DNA of 64,000 bases from Paraburkholderia mimosarum LMG 23256 = NBRC 106338 (GTDB lineage Bacteria; Pseudomonadota; Gammaproteobacteria; Burkholderiales; Burkholderiaceae). Positions 7,623 through 16,626 of the stretch are shown here, piece after piece. The position numbers and the translations under genes were made by a program. Positions within the stretch are counted from its first letter, which is position 1. The number at the start of each line of letters is the position of its first letter. The DNA lies in contig NZ_BBJJ01000031.1 in NCBI RefSeq assembly GCF_000739815.1, positions 1-64,000 on the forward strand, written 5' to 3'. The notes below the pieces were generated by a model. That model did not search any database, was not told where the DNA came from, and saw nothing but the letters and a program-made list of their open reading frames with translations.

Positions 7623-8648
7623 ATGAGAGGCGGCATCATCCGTTCCGCACGTCCTGCTTTCCACCTGCCGTTTGCACTAACCCTGCTGATGCTGCTGACG
7701 CTTTCGGGATGCAGCCTGTTCCGGCCGGCGCCTGCGCCGGAGCCGGAAGCGCCCGTGGCCGTGGAACCCGAGACAGCCGCGAGCGAGCCCGAGGCCGCCT
7801 CAGCGCCTGAGATGCCGAGCGAACCGGAAACCACCGGGGAGGCGAGGCCGGCGCCGAAGAAACCGCATCCCGCGCCGGTGCGCCGCCGCCGGCCGCCCCC
7901 GCCGCCGCCCGCGCCCGCGAGCGCCCCGCCGGCGCCGCCCCCGCCGCCACTCGTGCAGGTGCGCACGCTCGAGCGCGGGAGCTTTCGCACGCTTCTCGAC
8001 AGCGAAGTGCAAAAGACGGACGGCAAGGTCGTGGGCCGCGCCGTCGACATGGTCGCCGGGCCCGGCGGCAAGCCCGTGGAAGTCGTGGTGAACCTGCAGG
8101 GCTTCATGGGCATTGGCGACCGCAAGGCGAACTTCCCGTGGAGCGGCGTGCGCGTGAACACCCAGCCGAAAACGCCCGCCATCACGCTCGCCCTGCCGCC
8201 CAGCCAGCTGCAGATTCCTGACCGGCCCAAAGCCGGCGCGCCGCAGCCGGGCGCACCCGAGGCGAGCGCGACCCGCCTGCCCATGCTCGATGCGGAAGTG
8301 GCGCGTGCCAACGGCGCGAAGGTGGGCCGCGTGGTGGACGTGCTGCTCGACGGCAGCGCCGCCCCGCAGGCCGTGGTGCTGGACGTCAGCGGCACGCTCG
8401 AGAAGCGCCATACGATCGCGGCCGACTGGTCCGCCCTGCACTTCATCACGAAAAACAACATGCTCGAAGCGCAGCTCGATATGTCCGACCAGCAGGTCGA
8501 CGCCGCGCCGCCCTATGCACCCGAGCAGCCGGTGCGCGCCGTCGCGCCCGCAGCCCCCGCAGCCCCCGCGGCGGCTGCCCCGGCGGCATCCGCCGCGCCA
8601 GCGACTTCGGCCCCCGCTTCGGCGGCCGCCACCCACGGTGCCAAATGA
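7623..8648 (+). CDS. PRC-barrel-like lipoprotein with Pro/Ala-rich linkers
   Basis: A 341-residue lipoprotein. A signal peptide ends in the lipobox LSGC, so Cys30 is the likely lipid-modified residue. A Pro/Glu/Ala-rich linker with a polyproline run follows (about residues 33-110). Two related domains come next: SEVQKTDGKVVGRAVDMVAG (about 128-147) and DAEVARANGAKVGRVVDVLL (about 222-241), each beginning a PRC-barrel-like beta unit. The tail is Ala/Pro-rich. The ATG has an AAGGAG site upstream. The stop overlaps the start of the MFS gene by four bases, so the two are co-translated. The protein is probably anchored in the envelope; its binding partner is unknown. Confidence 0.7.
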   Translation: MRGGIIRSARPAFHLPFALTLLMLLTLSGCSLFRPAPAPEPEAPVAVEPETAASEPEAASAPEMPSEPETTGEARPAPKKPHPAPVRRRRPPPPPPAPASAPPAPPPPPLVQVRTLERGSFRTLLDSEVQKTDGKVVGRAVDMVAGPGGKPVEVVVNLQGFMGIGDRKANFPWSGVRVNTQPKTPAITLALPPSQLQIPDRPKAGAPQPGAPEASATRLPMLDAEVARANGAKVGRVVDVLLDGSAAPQAVVLDVSGTLEKRHTIAADWSALHFITKNNMLEAQLDMSDQQVDAAPPYAPEQPVRAVAPAAPAAPAAAAPAASAAPATSAPASAAATHGAK

Positions 8649-9910
8649 CGGACGGCACCATGCAACAACCCACACCAAGCCAGCGCAGCGTGCGCGCGCT
8701 CGACTGGCTGAACTTCTTCGTGGCGAACGTGCAGACGGGCTTCGGACCGTTCATCGCGTCGTATCTGGCCTCCCACAAGTGGACCCAGGGCGAAATCGGG
8801 CTCGCGCTTTCGGTGGGCACGATCAGCGCGATGGTGAGCCAGGTGCCGGGCGGCGCGGCAGTGGACGCCCTGCGCAACAAAAAGGCCGCCGCCGCGTGGG
8901 CGATCATCGCGATCATCATCTCGGCCATGCTGCTCGCGCTGAGTCCGACGGTCGTCGCGGTCATGGCGGCCGAGATCTTCCACGGCTTCGCGAGCTGCAT
9001 GCTCGTGCCGGCCATGGCGGCGCTCGCACTCGCACTGGTCGGCCGTCAGAACCTGGGCGACCGGCTCGGGCGCAACGCGCGCTGGGCTTCGATCGGCAGC
9101 GCGGTGGCCGCGGGATTGATGGGCTTGTGCGGCGAATACTTCTCGCCGCGCTCCGTGTTCTGGCTGACGGCCGCGCTCGCGCTGCCGGCGCTCGTCGCGC
9201 TCGCGATGATCGAGTACGACCAGAACGCCCCATACGCCAGACCGGCGCCCAAGCCTGGCAAGGCTGGCACCGCGGCCGCGGGCGCGCCGCGCGAGACGAT
9301 CTTCGATCTACTGCGCGACCGGCGCATGCTGATCTTCGCGGCCTGCGTGGTGCTCTTCCACCTCTCGAACGCGGCGATGCTCAACCTCGCCGCCGGCGAG
9401 GTGACGGCCGGCATGGGCGACAACGTCCAGCTCGTGATCGCGGCGTGCATCATCGTGCCGCAAGCCATCGTCGCGCTGATGTCGCCGTGGGTGGGCCGCA
9501 CCGCGCAGGCCTGGGGGCGCCGCCCGGTGCTGATTCTCGGCTTTTGCGCGCTGCCGCTGCGGGCGCTGCTGTTCGCCGCCGTCGGCAACCCGTATTTCCT
9601 CGTGCCGGTGCAGATGCTCGACGGCCTCTCGGCCGCCGTGTTCGGTGTGATGTTGCCGCTCATCGCCGCGGACGTGGCCGGCGGCAAAGGCCGCTACAAC
9701 CTGTGTATCGGCCTCTTCGGACTCTCCGCGGGGATCGGCGCGACGCTCTCGACAGCGTTGGCCGGGTTTATCGCCGATCACTTCGGCAATACGGTGAGCT
9801 TCCTTAGCCTGGCGAGCGCGGGTGCGGCAGCGGTGCTCATGGTATGGCTCGCGATGCCCGAAACGCGCGACGCGCTCGAAGAGGAAAACGCCAGCGACGC
9901 CAAGGTCTGA
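8645..9910 (+). CDS. MFS transporter
   Basis: A 421-residue major facilitator superfamily transporter with about 12 hydrophobic segments and the usual central cytoplasmic loop (about residues 196-215). The loop between TM2 and TM3 contains GGAAVDALRNKK, in the place of the MFS motif A. The start ATG overlaps the stop of the PRC lipoprotein gene (ATGA), which suggests one operon. It resembles the uncharacterised MFS group with LDWLNFFVANVQTGFGPFIA at the N-terminus, often annotated as arabinose-efflux-like. The substrate cannot be inferred. Confidence 0.85.
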   Translation: MTDGTMQQPTPSQRSVRALDWLNFFVANVQTGFGPFIASYLASHKWTQGEIGLALSVGTISAMVSQVPGGAAVDALRNKKAAAAWAIIAIIISAMLLALSPTVVAVMAAEIFHGFASCMLVPAMAALALALVGRQNLGDRLGRNARWASIGSAVAAGLMGLCGEYFSPRSVFWLTAALALPALVALAMIEYDQNAPYARPAPKPGKAGTAAAGAPRETIFDLLRDRRMLIFAACVVLFHLSNAAMLNLAAGEVTAGMGDNVQLVIAACIIVPQAIVALMSPWVGRTAQAWGRRPVLILGFCALPLRALLFAAVGNPYFLVPVQMLDGLSAAVFGVMLPLIAADVAGGKGRYNLCIGLFGLSAGIGATLSTALAGFIADHFGNTVSFLSLASAGAAAVLMVWLAMPETRDALEEENASDAKV

Positions 9911-10104
9911 ACGGTGCGCTGCCCGCCATTCTCGATGAGCATGCACGGCAGCGCTTGCATCTGCGCGGCTCTATGACGTTGGCATGAAGGGTTGATGACA
10001 TGCCGCGCCGCGCGCCTTCGAAGCCGGGCGGCCGGTCAGCTCAGCAGGTCATGACATCGAGATGACCTGCATAGCGAGCCAGGACAAGTCGATGACAACC
10101 CGCG

Positions 10105-10130
10105 CGCCAGGCAACGAAAGGCGCCTGGCG
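10105..10130. terminator. Hairpin just past the DUF3331 gene
   Basis: cgccaggc (10105-10112) pairs with gcctggcg (10123-10130) over a ten-base loop, directly downstream of the minus-strand DUF3331 gene. A second small inverted repeat, caggtcat/atgacctg, lies at 10045-10069. Neither is followed by a T run, so termination is only a possibility. Confidence 0.3.
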
Positions 10131-10138
10131 AATCGAGC

Positions 10139-10612
10139 TCAGGCAGCCAGCGCCTCGTCCAGGCGCGCGGCAACGACCGCACTCGGGAGATTGTCGAGCT
10201 TGCTTGCAAGTATCATCGCGTCGGCATTGGCCGGGCGATGGCGGCGATTGGGACTCGGCCGGAACACGGCGTCGCCACGGCGGATCTTCTCGCCCGTCAA
10301 CGCACAAACGGCGCTGCGGCGCGCCGTGCAAACCCGCCATAACTGGTCGGAGTAACGGCCATAGGTGGCATCGCTCCAGCAAACGGTGATGCTGTCCGGA
10401 TCATGCCGGCGGATCAAGGTGATGCCCTGCGCGTCCCACGAACGCACGGTGGCACGGCGCCGGTTGGCCGCCTCCGAAGCGCCGCGTGTGACGGGTACCG
10501 GTTTGCAGCTTCTGCCGCTTTCGAAATCGCCGTCCAGGCTTACCGGCTCGCAAGCCGCGGACAGAAGGTCAATGGTTTGTTGCCAAACGCTGCCGGTATC
10601 TAATTTCGTCAT
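10139..10612 (-). CDS. DUF3331 domain-containing protein
   Basis: A 157-residue protein of a family found mainly in Burkholderia and relatives. The characteristic block is clear: SITVCWSDATYGRYSDQLWR, then CALTGEKIRRGDAVFRP, which has a treble-clef-like Cys pair spacing, and a C-terminal ANADAMILAS helix. The ATG at 10612 has GAGGT nine bases upstream; longer frames start in sequence without a ribosome-binding site. The function of the family is unknown. The surrounding non-coding DNA is less GC-rich than the rest of the window, which suggests an accessory position. Confidence 0.8.
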   Translation of the reverse strand: MTKLDTGSVWQQTIDLLSAACEPVSLDGDFESGRSCKPVPVTRGASEAANRRRATVRSWDAQGITLIRRHDPDSITVCWSDATYGRYSDQLWRVCTARRSAVCALTGEKIRRGDAVFRPSPNRRHRPANADAMILASKLDNLPSAVVAARLDEALAA

Positions 10613-11360
10613 AATGCACCTCGTGCACGTGGAAACGATTCGAATATGCCGGTCAAATAAACACTCTGCCACGTCGGGATTATAGCGTGTCCAACTCGCA
10701 GTCCACAGGAAAAACGCAATTTTCGCGCGGTAATGCTGAACGCAAGAGCGACAAGGTCGAGCTGTCAGTTCCGGCTGTAAGTCTCCAATGTTTGTTTCTT
10801 TACATCCGTGGCTTTTCCATATTTTACGATTTTTAACAATGCCACTGCGGAAAAATAGCCGATCCCAGCCTGGAAGTCACCGTTCAAACATAACTGAATT
10901 GTTACAGCATGGGGTGCGTCGCGCTGACACACTTCGGCCGAAAACCCCGCCCCAAGCGGGTCCGAGCGCAATCTCACCGATCCCGACAGCCTTGCGCACG
11001 CAGATCCGGCGTGACCGATCAATGAAACGCAATACGCTTCTTCGACCAAAACGGCATCCGACATATCACATACGAAACGTCAGTCAATTGATAGGCGACA
11101 TTCTCGCACGAACTTTGCATAGTCTCGCTCATCGAATTCCGGAACGTCCCACTATTCGAAAAGCAATTAATGGATTATGAATATTTGTTTAGCCACTTTG
11201 ACGCGATGCAATCCAGTCATTGCGCGACTTGCGCCGCATGAATAGCGGCGGCGTTGCAACCACCACCGACTTCCGCACAGGATCCGCACAAAACCTACAT
11301 TGAATCCGCAGATAAAGACAAAGGAATGAAGATTTTGCGCTTCGCGCGATGCGAACGTCA
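10613..11360. other. Gene-poor, AT-richer region
   Basis: This 748-base interval is visibly richer in A and T than its surroundings. Apart from the doubtful frame at 10765-11064 I see no gene, RNA or repeat. It may be a remnant of acquired DNA. Confidence 0.5.
10765..11064 (-). CDS. Doubtful hypothetical protein
   Basis: A 99-residue open frame with mixed composition (not the Arg/Pro/Ala-rich look of shadow frames here), on the same strand as DUF3331 and 152 bases upstream of it. No Shine-Dalgarno site precedes the ATG at 11064 and I recognise no domain. It may be a decayed gene or chance. Confidence 0.25.
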   Translation of the reverse strand: MSDAVLVEEAYCVSLIGHAGSACARLSGSVRLRSDPLGAGFSAEVCQRDAPHAVTIQLCLNGDFQAGIGYFSAVALLKIVKYGKATDVKKQTLETYSRN

Positions 11361-12269
11361 TCAACTACCGCGGCCCTGATCGAGAAATTCGCCGGCGCGG
11401 CGCTTCAACATGGCGCCGAACTCGTCGAGCCAGCCAATGGAGAGTCGCCAGCTCTGCCAGTAGAGTTCGACGTCGAGCGCGCGGCCGGGCGTGAGCTCGA
11501 CGAGTTCCCCGCGCGCGAGATGCGGCGCGATCATGCGCTCGGGGCACATGCCCCAGCCAAGGCCGTTCAGGCAGCAGCGCAGGAAACCTGCCACATGCGG
11601 AATCCAGTGGAGCGGCGCGTCGACCTGCGAGCGCGTGATGCGGCGGATGAAGCGCTTTTGCAGCTGATCCTTCGGATTGAACTCGATGCACGGCGCAAGC
11701 TGCAGCGCGTCGCGCGTCACGCCTTGCGCGAAATACCGCTCGAAGAACGCCGGCGAGCACACCGCGCGGTAGCGCATGCGCCCGAGGCGCGTCGAGCGGC
11801 AGCCCTGCACGGGCTCCGCCTGGGTCGTGACGGCGCCTTGCACGCTGCCGTCGCGCATGCGTTGGGCGGTGTGATCCTGATCGTCGATGACGAGGTCGAG
11901 CAGAATGCCGCGCTCGACGCAGAAGCCGGCCACGGCGTCGATGAACCACGTGCCCACGCTGTCGTCGTTGACGGCCACGCGCAGCGTCGGCCGTGCGGCG
12001 CCCAGCGCGCCAGTGAAGGTCGGCATCGCCCCGCCCAGCTCGGCTTCGAGCAGTTGCACGCGCTCCGTGTGCCGGCACAGCAGGGCGCCCGAAGCCGTCG
12101 CGACGCAAGGCTGGCCGCGCTTCACGAGGACCGTGCCCACGCGCTCCTCCAGCAGCTTCACGCGCTGCGAGACCGCCGATGGCGTGACGTTGAGCGCGCC
12201 CGCGGCGCGATCGAACGAACCATGCCGCACGACGGCGGCGAGCGCATCGAGCAGTGCATAGTCGAGCAT
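11361..12269 (-). CDS. argP: LysR-family regulator ArgP (lysine/arginine sensor)
   Basis: A 302-residue ArgP/IciA-type LysR regulator. The HTH is at about residues 3-60, with the ArgP-like sequence LDALAAVVRHGSFDRAAGAL and NVTPSAVSQRVKLLEERVGT. The effector domain follows, with the typical CIEFNPKDQLQKRF and GWGMCPERM segments. ArgP activates the LysE/ArgO exporter gene when arginine (or lysine) accumulates, and here it is divergent from lysE with about 140 bases between. Assignment is strong from sequence and neighbour. Confidence 0.9.
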   Translation of the reverse strand: MLDYALLDALAAVVRHGSFDRAAGALNVTPSAVSQRVKLLEERVGTVLVKRGQPCVATASGALLCRHTERVQLLEAELGGAMPTFTGALGAARPTLRVAVNDDSVGTWFIDAVAGFCVERGILLDLVIDDQDHTAQRMRDGSVQGAVTTQAEPVQGCRSTRLGRMRYRAVCSPAFFERYFAQGVTRDALQLAPCIEFNPKDQLQKRFIRRITRSQVDAPLHWIPHVAGFLRCCLNGLGWGMCPERMIAPHLARGELVELTPGRALDVELYWQSWRLSIGWLDEFGAMLKRRAGEFLDQGRGS

Positions 12270-12410
12270 TAGCGTTCCTTAATCCGGTTAATGAAAATGA
12301 GCTTTGCTTATGACCGCTCCTGGCGGCAGACTAGCGCCGTTTCCCGTCGATGTCCAATGAACGCCGGCAGCGCGCAGCGCGCCGCCCGCACCCACTTTCC
12401 CGCACCCGTC

Positions 12411-13028
12411 ATGAACTGGCTCGCTTTCACTCACGGCGCGGCGCTCTGCGCCTCGCTCATCGTCACGATCGGCGCACAGAATGCGTTCGTGCTGCGCCAG
12501 GGCATCCTGCGCTCGCACGTCGGCAAGATTGTCGTGCTCTGCACGCTGTCCGACTTCATCCTGATCGGCGCGGGCGTAGGCGGCGCCTCGGCGCTCGTCG
12601 AGCGCTACCCGACGTTCGTCCATGTCGTGCTGTACGTAGGACTCGCCTGGCTCGTGTGGTTCGGCATCGGCGCGCTGCGGCGCGCGGTGCGGCCTGCCCA
12701 CGCCGTGCTCGAGAGCGATGCCGCAGCAGAGGCGCCCGAACAGCGCGCCTGGCCGATCATCCTCATGACGCTGGCGTTCACGTGGCTCAATCCGCATGTG
12801 TATCTCGACACCTTCCTGCTGATCGGCACGGCTGGCGCGCGCGAGCCGCAAGGCAGCCGCCTCGCCTTTGCCATCGGTGCGATGTGCGTGAGCGCGGTAT
12901 GGTTCGTGGGGCTCGGCTACGGCGCACGGGCGCTCGCGCCGCTGTTCCGCCGGGCGGCCGCCTGGCGCGTGCTCGACGGCGCCATCGGCGGCATGGTGCT
13001 GCTGATCGCCTTCGCGCAACTGCGCTGA
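12411..13028 (+). CDS. argO: LysE/ArgO family basic amino acid exporter
   Basis: A 205-residue inner-membrane exporter with six predicted membrane helices. The N-terminal signature IVTIGAQNAFVLRQGI (about residues 17-32) and the middle FTWLNPHVYLDTFLLIG are diagnostic of LysE/ArgO. It exports arginine and/or lysine to prevent toxic accumulation. The ATG at 12411 (MNWLAFTHGA) matches the family start; a longer frame from 12291 adds an unrelated basic peptide. The divergent argP gene is the likely activator. Whether arginine or lysine is the main substrate is not decided by the sequence. Confidence 0.9.
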   Translation: MNWLAFTHGAALCASLIVTIGAQNAFVLRQGILRSHVGKIVVLCTLSDFILIGAGVGGASALVERYPTFVHVVLYVGLAWLVWFGIGALRRAVRPAHAVLESDAAAEAPEQRAWPIILMTLAFTWLNPHVYLDTFLLIGTAGAREPQGSRLAFAIGAMCVSAVWFVGLGYGARALAPLFRRAAAWRVLDGAIGGMVLLIAFAQLR

Positions 13029-13101
13029 AGCGGGCCGGATCGACGTATGGCCGCTTGCATGCCTGCCAGTGCATCGGCCAGCGCCCTGGTCGTCCAAGCG
13101 G

Positions 13102-14031
13102 CTATTGCGCCGCGCCCGGCTCCCTCAACCGCAGCAGCCCCTCGACGAGCTCCGGCGACACATAGTGCGGCCCGTCGAAGAGATACACCCGGTAGCCGCG
13201 ATAAGCCTCGAGCTGCGGCGCCAACTCGGCCGCGGTGGCCGCACGGAATCCGCCGCCCTGCTTCGGACGGAACGCCTCCGCGATGATGCGCACGCGCTTG
13301 TGGCCGAGATGCGCCGCAAGCGCGTCCGCGTATTCGCGCGCCGCCGCCGGCCCGCGCGCATAGACGCCGCAGCCGTCCTGCAACAGCACGCCGACGTCGC
13401 GCGGCAGCCAGCCATCGAGCCATTTCGCGAGCGCCTCGCCGCCGATGTTGCTGGTGTCGTACACGCTGATCCACAGCGGACGCGGCAGTTTTGCCAGCAG
13501 CGGCGCCATGCGCGGCGCGTCTGTCCATGTGGGATCGACTTCGACGGGGAAATACCAGCCCGTGATGTGCACCGGCGGCCGCACGGCGGCAAGCTTGAGC
13601 GATCGATCGACGAGCGTTTCGAGGTTCGCGCGCGCTTTTTTCTCGTCGGAGTAGCCCGCCAGCCCGACGATCACGCCGCGCGCCCACGGCTCGTTGGCGA
13701 TGCGCACCCAGTCGGGCACGCGCGGCGCGGGAAGGCCTGCGCCCCCCACGAAGGCGACGTCGTCGACAGCGATCCATTGCACCAGCAGCTCGTCCACGCC
13801 TAGCCGGTCCCAGTCGCCGCGCAGGTCGAGATGGTCGTTATCGGGCTGCCAGACGATGCCCTGCGCGAGCGCATCCGCGTGCGCGGGCGCCTGCAACCCG
13901 CAGCCAGCGGCGGCGAGCGCGCACAGCACCGCGCCTGCCAGTCGCGCATACGGCCGCGCGACGCGCAACCGCGCGCGCGCGGCTTCGTCTGCGCGGCCCG
14001 TTCTGCCTTGCGCCACTCTTCGAACGATCAT
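13102..14031 (-). CDS. DUF4434-type (glycosidase-like) envelope protein, last gene of EPS operon
   Basis: A 309-residue protein with an N-terminal basic region, a hydrophobic stretch and a possible lipobox (AAGC, about residue 44), so it is probably exported and perhaps lipid-anchored. The body fits DUF4434, a TIM-barrel fold related to glycoside hydrolases: GIVWQPDNDHLDL, LLVQWIAVDD, ITGWYFPVEVDPTW, VGVLLQDGCGVYARGP and RVRIIAEAFRP. Acidic residues in the VEVD and IAEAF segments occupy strand ends where catalytic acids sit in such barrels. The ATG at 14031 has GAGGAAA upstream, which overlaps the nfrA stop. It starts nine bases after nfrA. By analogy with BcsZ or PgaB it may trim or process the secreted polymer; this is an inference. 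Confidence 0.7.
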   Translation of the reverse strand: MIVRRVAQGRTGRADEAARARLRVARPYARLAGAVLCALAAAGCGLQAPAHADALAQGIVWQPDNDHLDLRGDWDRLGVDELLVQWIAVDDVAFVGGAGLPAPRVPDWVRIANEPWARGVIVGLAGYSDEKKARANLETLVDRSLKLAAVRPPVHITGWYFPVEVDPTWTDAPRMAPLLAKLPRPLWISVYDTSNIGGEALAKWLDGWLPRDVGVLLQDGCGVYARGPAAAREYADALAAHLGHKRVRIIAEAFRPKQGGGFRAATAAELAPQLEAYRGYRVYLFDGPHYVSPELVEGLLRLREPGAAQ

Positions 14032-14040
14032 CAAGTTTCC

Positions 14041-16626
14041 TCAATAAGAAAGGACCGCGCCGAAGAACACGCCGCCAGCGCGGTCGTCGCCCGTGATGCG
14101 CCAGCGATACTGCACCGCGACGTCGACATACGAGCGCGGCGCGTCGTAGAAGCTGTCGCGGAACCAGTAGCGCGTCGAGATGCCGACACCCATGCCCACC
14201 GGCACGCTGTGGTTGATGCTCGAGTCGTAGTCCATGCCGACCACGGCATACGGAAAGACGGTGAGCTTCGGGCTGACGGTGTCGAGCCGCCACGTGCGAC
14301 CCGCCTCGAGATAGCCCGTGCCGTAGTTCCAGCCGTTGCTCACGTAATGGCCGACCTCGCCGTAATCCTGCACCGTCCACCACGAAGGCACGTCGAGCCG
14401 CCGCTCCGTGCCGAAGCCGCCCGAGTAAGCGAGGCGCAGGAGCCAGTCGGATGGCGCGCGCGAGCCGATGGGAATGAGCCGCTCGAATGCCACGACGGCA
14501 TCGATCGACGCGAACGGCTTCGCGCGCGCACCGATGGCGCCGAGCGCCGTGGAGATGCCGCTCGGTGCGTCGCCCTTCGCGCCGACGTCTTGATAGGCGC
14601 GCGCGTAGACCTCGAAATTGCGGTCGCCGAGCGAGCCGAACGGCCGCCAGTAGCCTTCGACACCCATCTGCCAGTTGTTGTACGAGCCCGGCACCGCGCC
14701 CGTCGAGACGCCCGGCTGCAGGCCGGCACCGCGATAGTTCACCGAAGCGGTGAAGCCCCAGTCGCGCGTGACGTCAGCGTGCGCATTGCGCAGATCCTGG
14801 AGCTGCAGCTGCGTGGCGGGTGCGACGCCGGCCGGCGGCGACGTGCCGTAGTCGATCGCACGCCTGAAATAGCTCGCCGCAAGCGCGTCGAGATGCGCGC
14901 GGTACGCACTGTAACCCGCATCGCCGGCACCTCGGGGCGGCAACTGGCCGGCTTCGTCCGCCTGCATGAAGTAAGCCGCGGCACGGCGATCGTCCCCTGC
15001 TCGCTGCGCAACGTACGCGGACGAAAGCGGCGGCAGCCCGTCCAGCAGGCCCGCTTCGAGCATGGCGCGGGCCTCGCGCCGGGCGCCCTCGCTGTCGCCT
15101 GCGGCCACGAGGGCATCGATCAGTTCCAGCCGATGCTGCGGATTGCGCGGGTCCGCGGCCACGGCCCGGCGCTGCGCGGCGAGCGTGCCCGCCCGGTCGC
15201 CGCGCTGCGCCGCGAGTATCGCGGCACGCCGGTCGGCGAAGCCGGGATCGGCCGCATAGACGTCGCAGGCGGCACCGAACTGGTCCACCGTGCAGTCGAG
15301 TACCGGGCGCGCCGCCGTCGCCACGCCTTCGCCTGGCGTGGCAGGCCAAGCCGAAACGGCCGGCTGCGCGAGCGCGGCCCGCGCCGCGTAGCGGCGCATG
15401 GCGATGATGGCGTCCGTATCGTCCCCCGCCGGCTGCAGCGTCGCGAGCAGGTCCAGCGCGCGCTGTGGCTGGCCTTGCGCCGTCCACACATCGGCGATGA
15501 TCGCGCGCGCCACACGTTGGTCGCGTTGGTCGCGTTGGTCGCGTTGGTCGCGTTGGTCGCGTTCCTCGCGAGCCGAGGCGCCAGCGTTGCGCAGCGCCTG
15601 CGCGAAATCCTCATCGGCCTGCGCCGACCGGCCTTGCGCCGCGCGCGCGTAACCGCGCAGCACGTAGAGCATGACGACAGGCGTTGTGCCCGATGCGATC
15701 GCATCGCCCGCCGCGGCCTCGAGCCCAGCCATGTCGCCCTGTTCGAGCAGCATCGAGCCGAGCAGCAGCCGGTTGCCGAGTTGCATCGGCGCATAGCCGA
15801 TCGCGTCGTGCATGAGCACGATGGCCTGGGCGGTGTCCCCCCGCGCCCGCGCCGCCTGGGCAGCGTGCACCGCAGCGGGCGCGAGCCGCGCGCCGACCAC
15901 CGTGCGTCGCTCGCGCAGCGCCGGGCTATCGCCGAAACGGCGCTGCGTCTCCTGCGCGGCCTGCCACGCCTCGCGATCATGGCCGCCGGCCGCGGCGGCG
16001 TCGATCGCGAGCAGTCGCAGGCGCAAGATGTCCGGACGCAGCGCGATCACAGCGTTCGCCTCCTGCCAGGCCGCGTCGTATTGCTTTGCCGCATACGATT
16101 TGTAGGCCTCCTGAGCAAGCTGCCATGCCTGGCCGGTCAGATACTCGGGCGGCCCCGAACCCGGCGGCGGCGCCGCCGGCGGCGCACCGCCGGATCCTGC
16201 CGGTGCGCCGGGACGCGCGAGCGCCGCCACCTGCGCGTCGATCTCGCGCCGCCTGGCGGTGAGCGTGGCGTCGGGACCGATCTGGGCAATCGCATCGGCA
16301 AGCGTGCGGCTCGCCTCACGCCATTGCCCGCGCGCCGCCAGGGAATTGGCGAGCAACAGGCGCAGCGCGGCGAGATCGGGGCGTTGGCGAATTGCTTCTC
16401 GCGCGTAGCGCTCCGCGGCCGGATAGTCGTGGCGCGCATAGGCGTCATAGCCCTGCTGGGCGACGCGATACGCCGCGCCGCTCAACGGCAACGGCTGCGC
16501 TCCCGCCTGCGGCGCCTCGGCGTGGACACGCCCCGCGCCGGCGAAACCGGTGCACATCGCCGCAAACAGAAATACACGAGGAAGCGTGCAAAGAGGCGCA
16601 ATCAAATGCTTCGGAGTGCGTTTCAT
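14041..16626 (-). CDS. nfrA: NfrA-like outer-membrane TPR/porin (phage N4 adsorption protein A type)
   Basis: An 861-residue protein with a signal peptide (cleavage likely after RVHA, about residue 36). TPR-like repeats occupy the first two thirds (for example AYDAYARHDYPAAERYAREA-type helices at about 54-75). From about residue 640 comes the NfrA C-terminal domain (VNYRGAGLQPGVSTGAVPGS, then alternating beta strands), ending in FGAVLSY, a typical outer-membrane barrel end. This matches the architecture of BcsC/NfrA polysaccharide secretion channels. The start ATG overlaps the nfrB stop (ATGA). A variable RDQ repeat sits at about residues 356-370. In E. coli NfrA is the receptor-associated outer-membrane component needed for N4 adsorption. 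The symbol is by homology. Confidence 0.85.
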   Translation of the reverse strand: MKRTPKHLIAPLCTLPRVFLFAAMCTGFAGAGRVHAEAPQAGAQPLPLSGAAYRVAQQGYDAYARHDYPAAERYAREAIRQRPDLAALRLLLANSLAARGQWREASRTLADAIAQIGPDATLTARRREIDAQVAALARPGAPAGSGGAPPAAPPPGSGPPEYLTGQAWQLAQEAYKSYAAKQYDAAWQEANAVIALRPDILRLRLLAIDAAAAGGHDREAWQAAQETQRRFGDSPALRERRTVVGARLAPAAVHAAQAARARGDTAQAIVLMHDAIGYAPMQLGNRLLLGSMLLEQGDMAGLEAAAGDAIASGTTPVVMLYVLRGYARAAQGRSAQADEDFAQALRNAGASAREERDQRDQRDQRDQRDQRVARAIIADVWTAQGQPQRALDLLATLQPAGDDTDAIIAMRRYAARAALAQPAVSAWPATPGEGVATAARPVLDCTVDQFGAACDVYAADPGFADRRAAILAAQRGDRAGTLAAQRRAVAADPRNPQHRLELIDALVAAGDSEGARREARAMLEAGLLDGLPPLSSAYVAQRAGDDRRAAAYFMQADEAGQLPPRGAGDAGYSAYRAHLDALAASYFRRAIDYGTSPPAGVAPATQLQLQDLRNAHADVTRDWGFTASVNYRGAGLQPGVSTGAVPGSYNNWQMGVEGYWRPFGSLGDRNFEVYARAYQDVGAKGDAPSGISTALGAIGARAKPFASIDAVVAFERLIPIGSRAPSDWLLRLAYSGGFGTERRLDVPSWWTVQDYGEVGHYVSNGWNYGTGYLEAGRTWRLDTVSPKLTVFPYAVVGMDYDSSINHSVPVGMGVGISTRYWFRDSFYDAPRSYVDVAVQYRWRITGDDRAGGVFFGAVLSY
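15516..15560 (-). repeat. 9-bp in-frame tandem repeat in nfrA
   Basis: Five perfect copies of gttggtcgc (plus strand) followed by one degenerate copy encode about five consecutive Asp-Gln-Arg units. Each unit is three codons, so copy changes would lengthen or shorten the TPR region without a frameshift. Confidence 0.95.
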
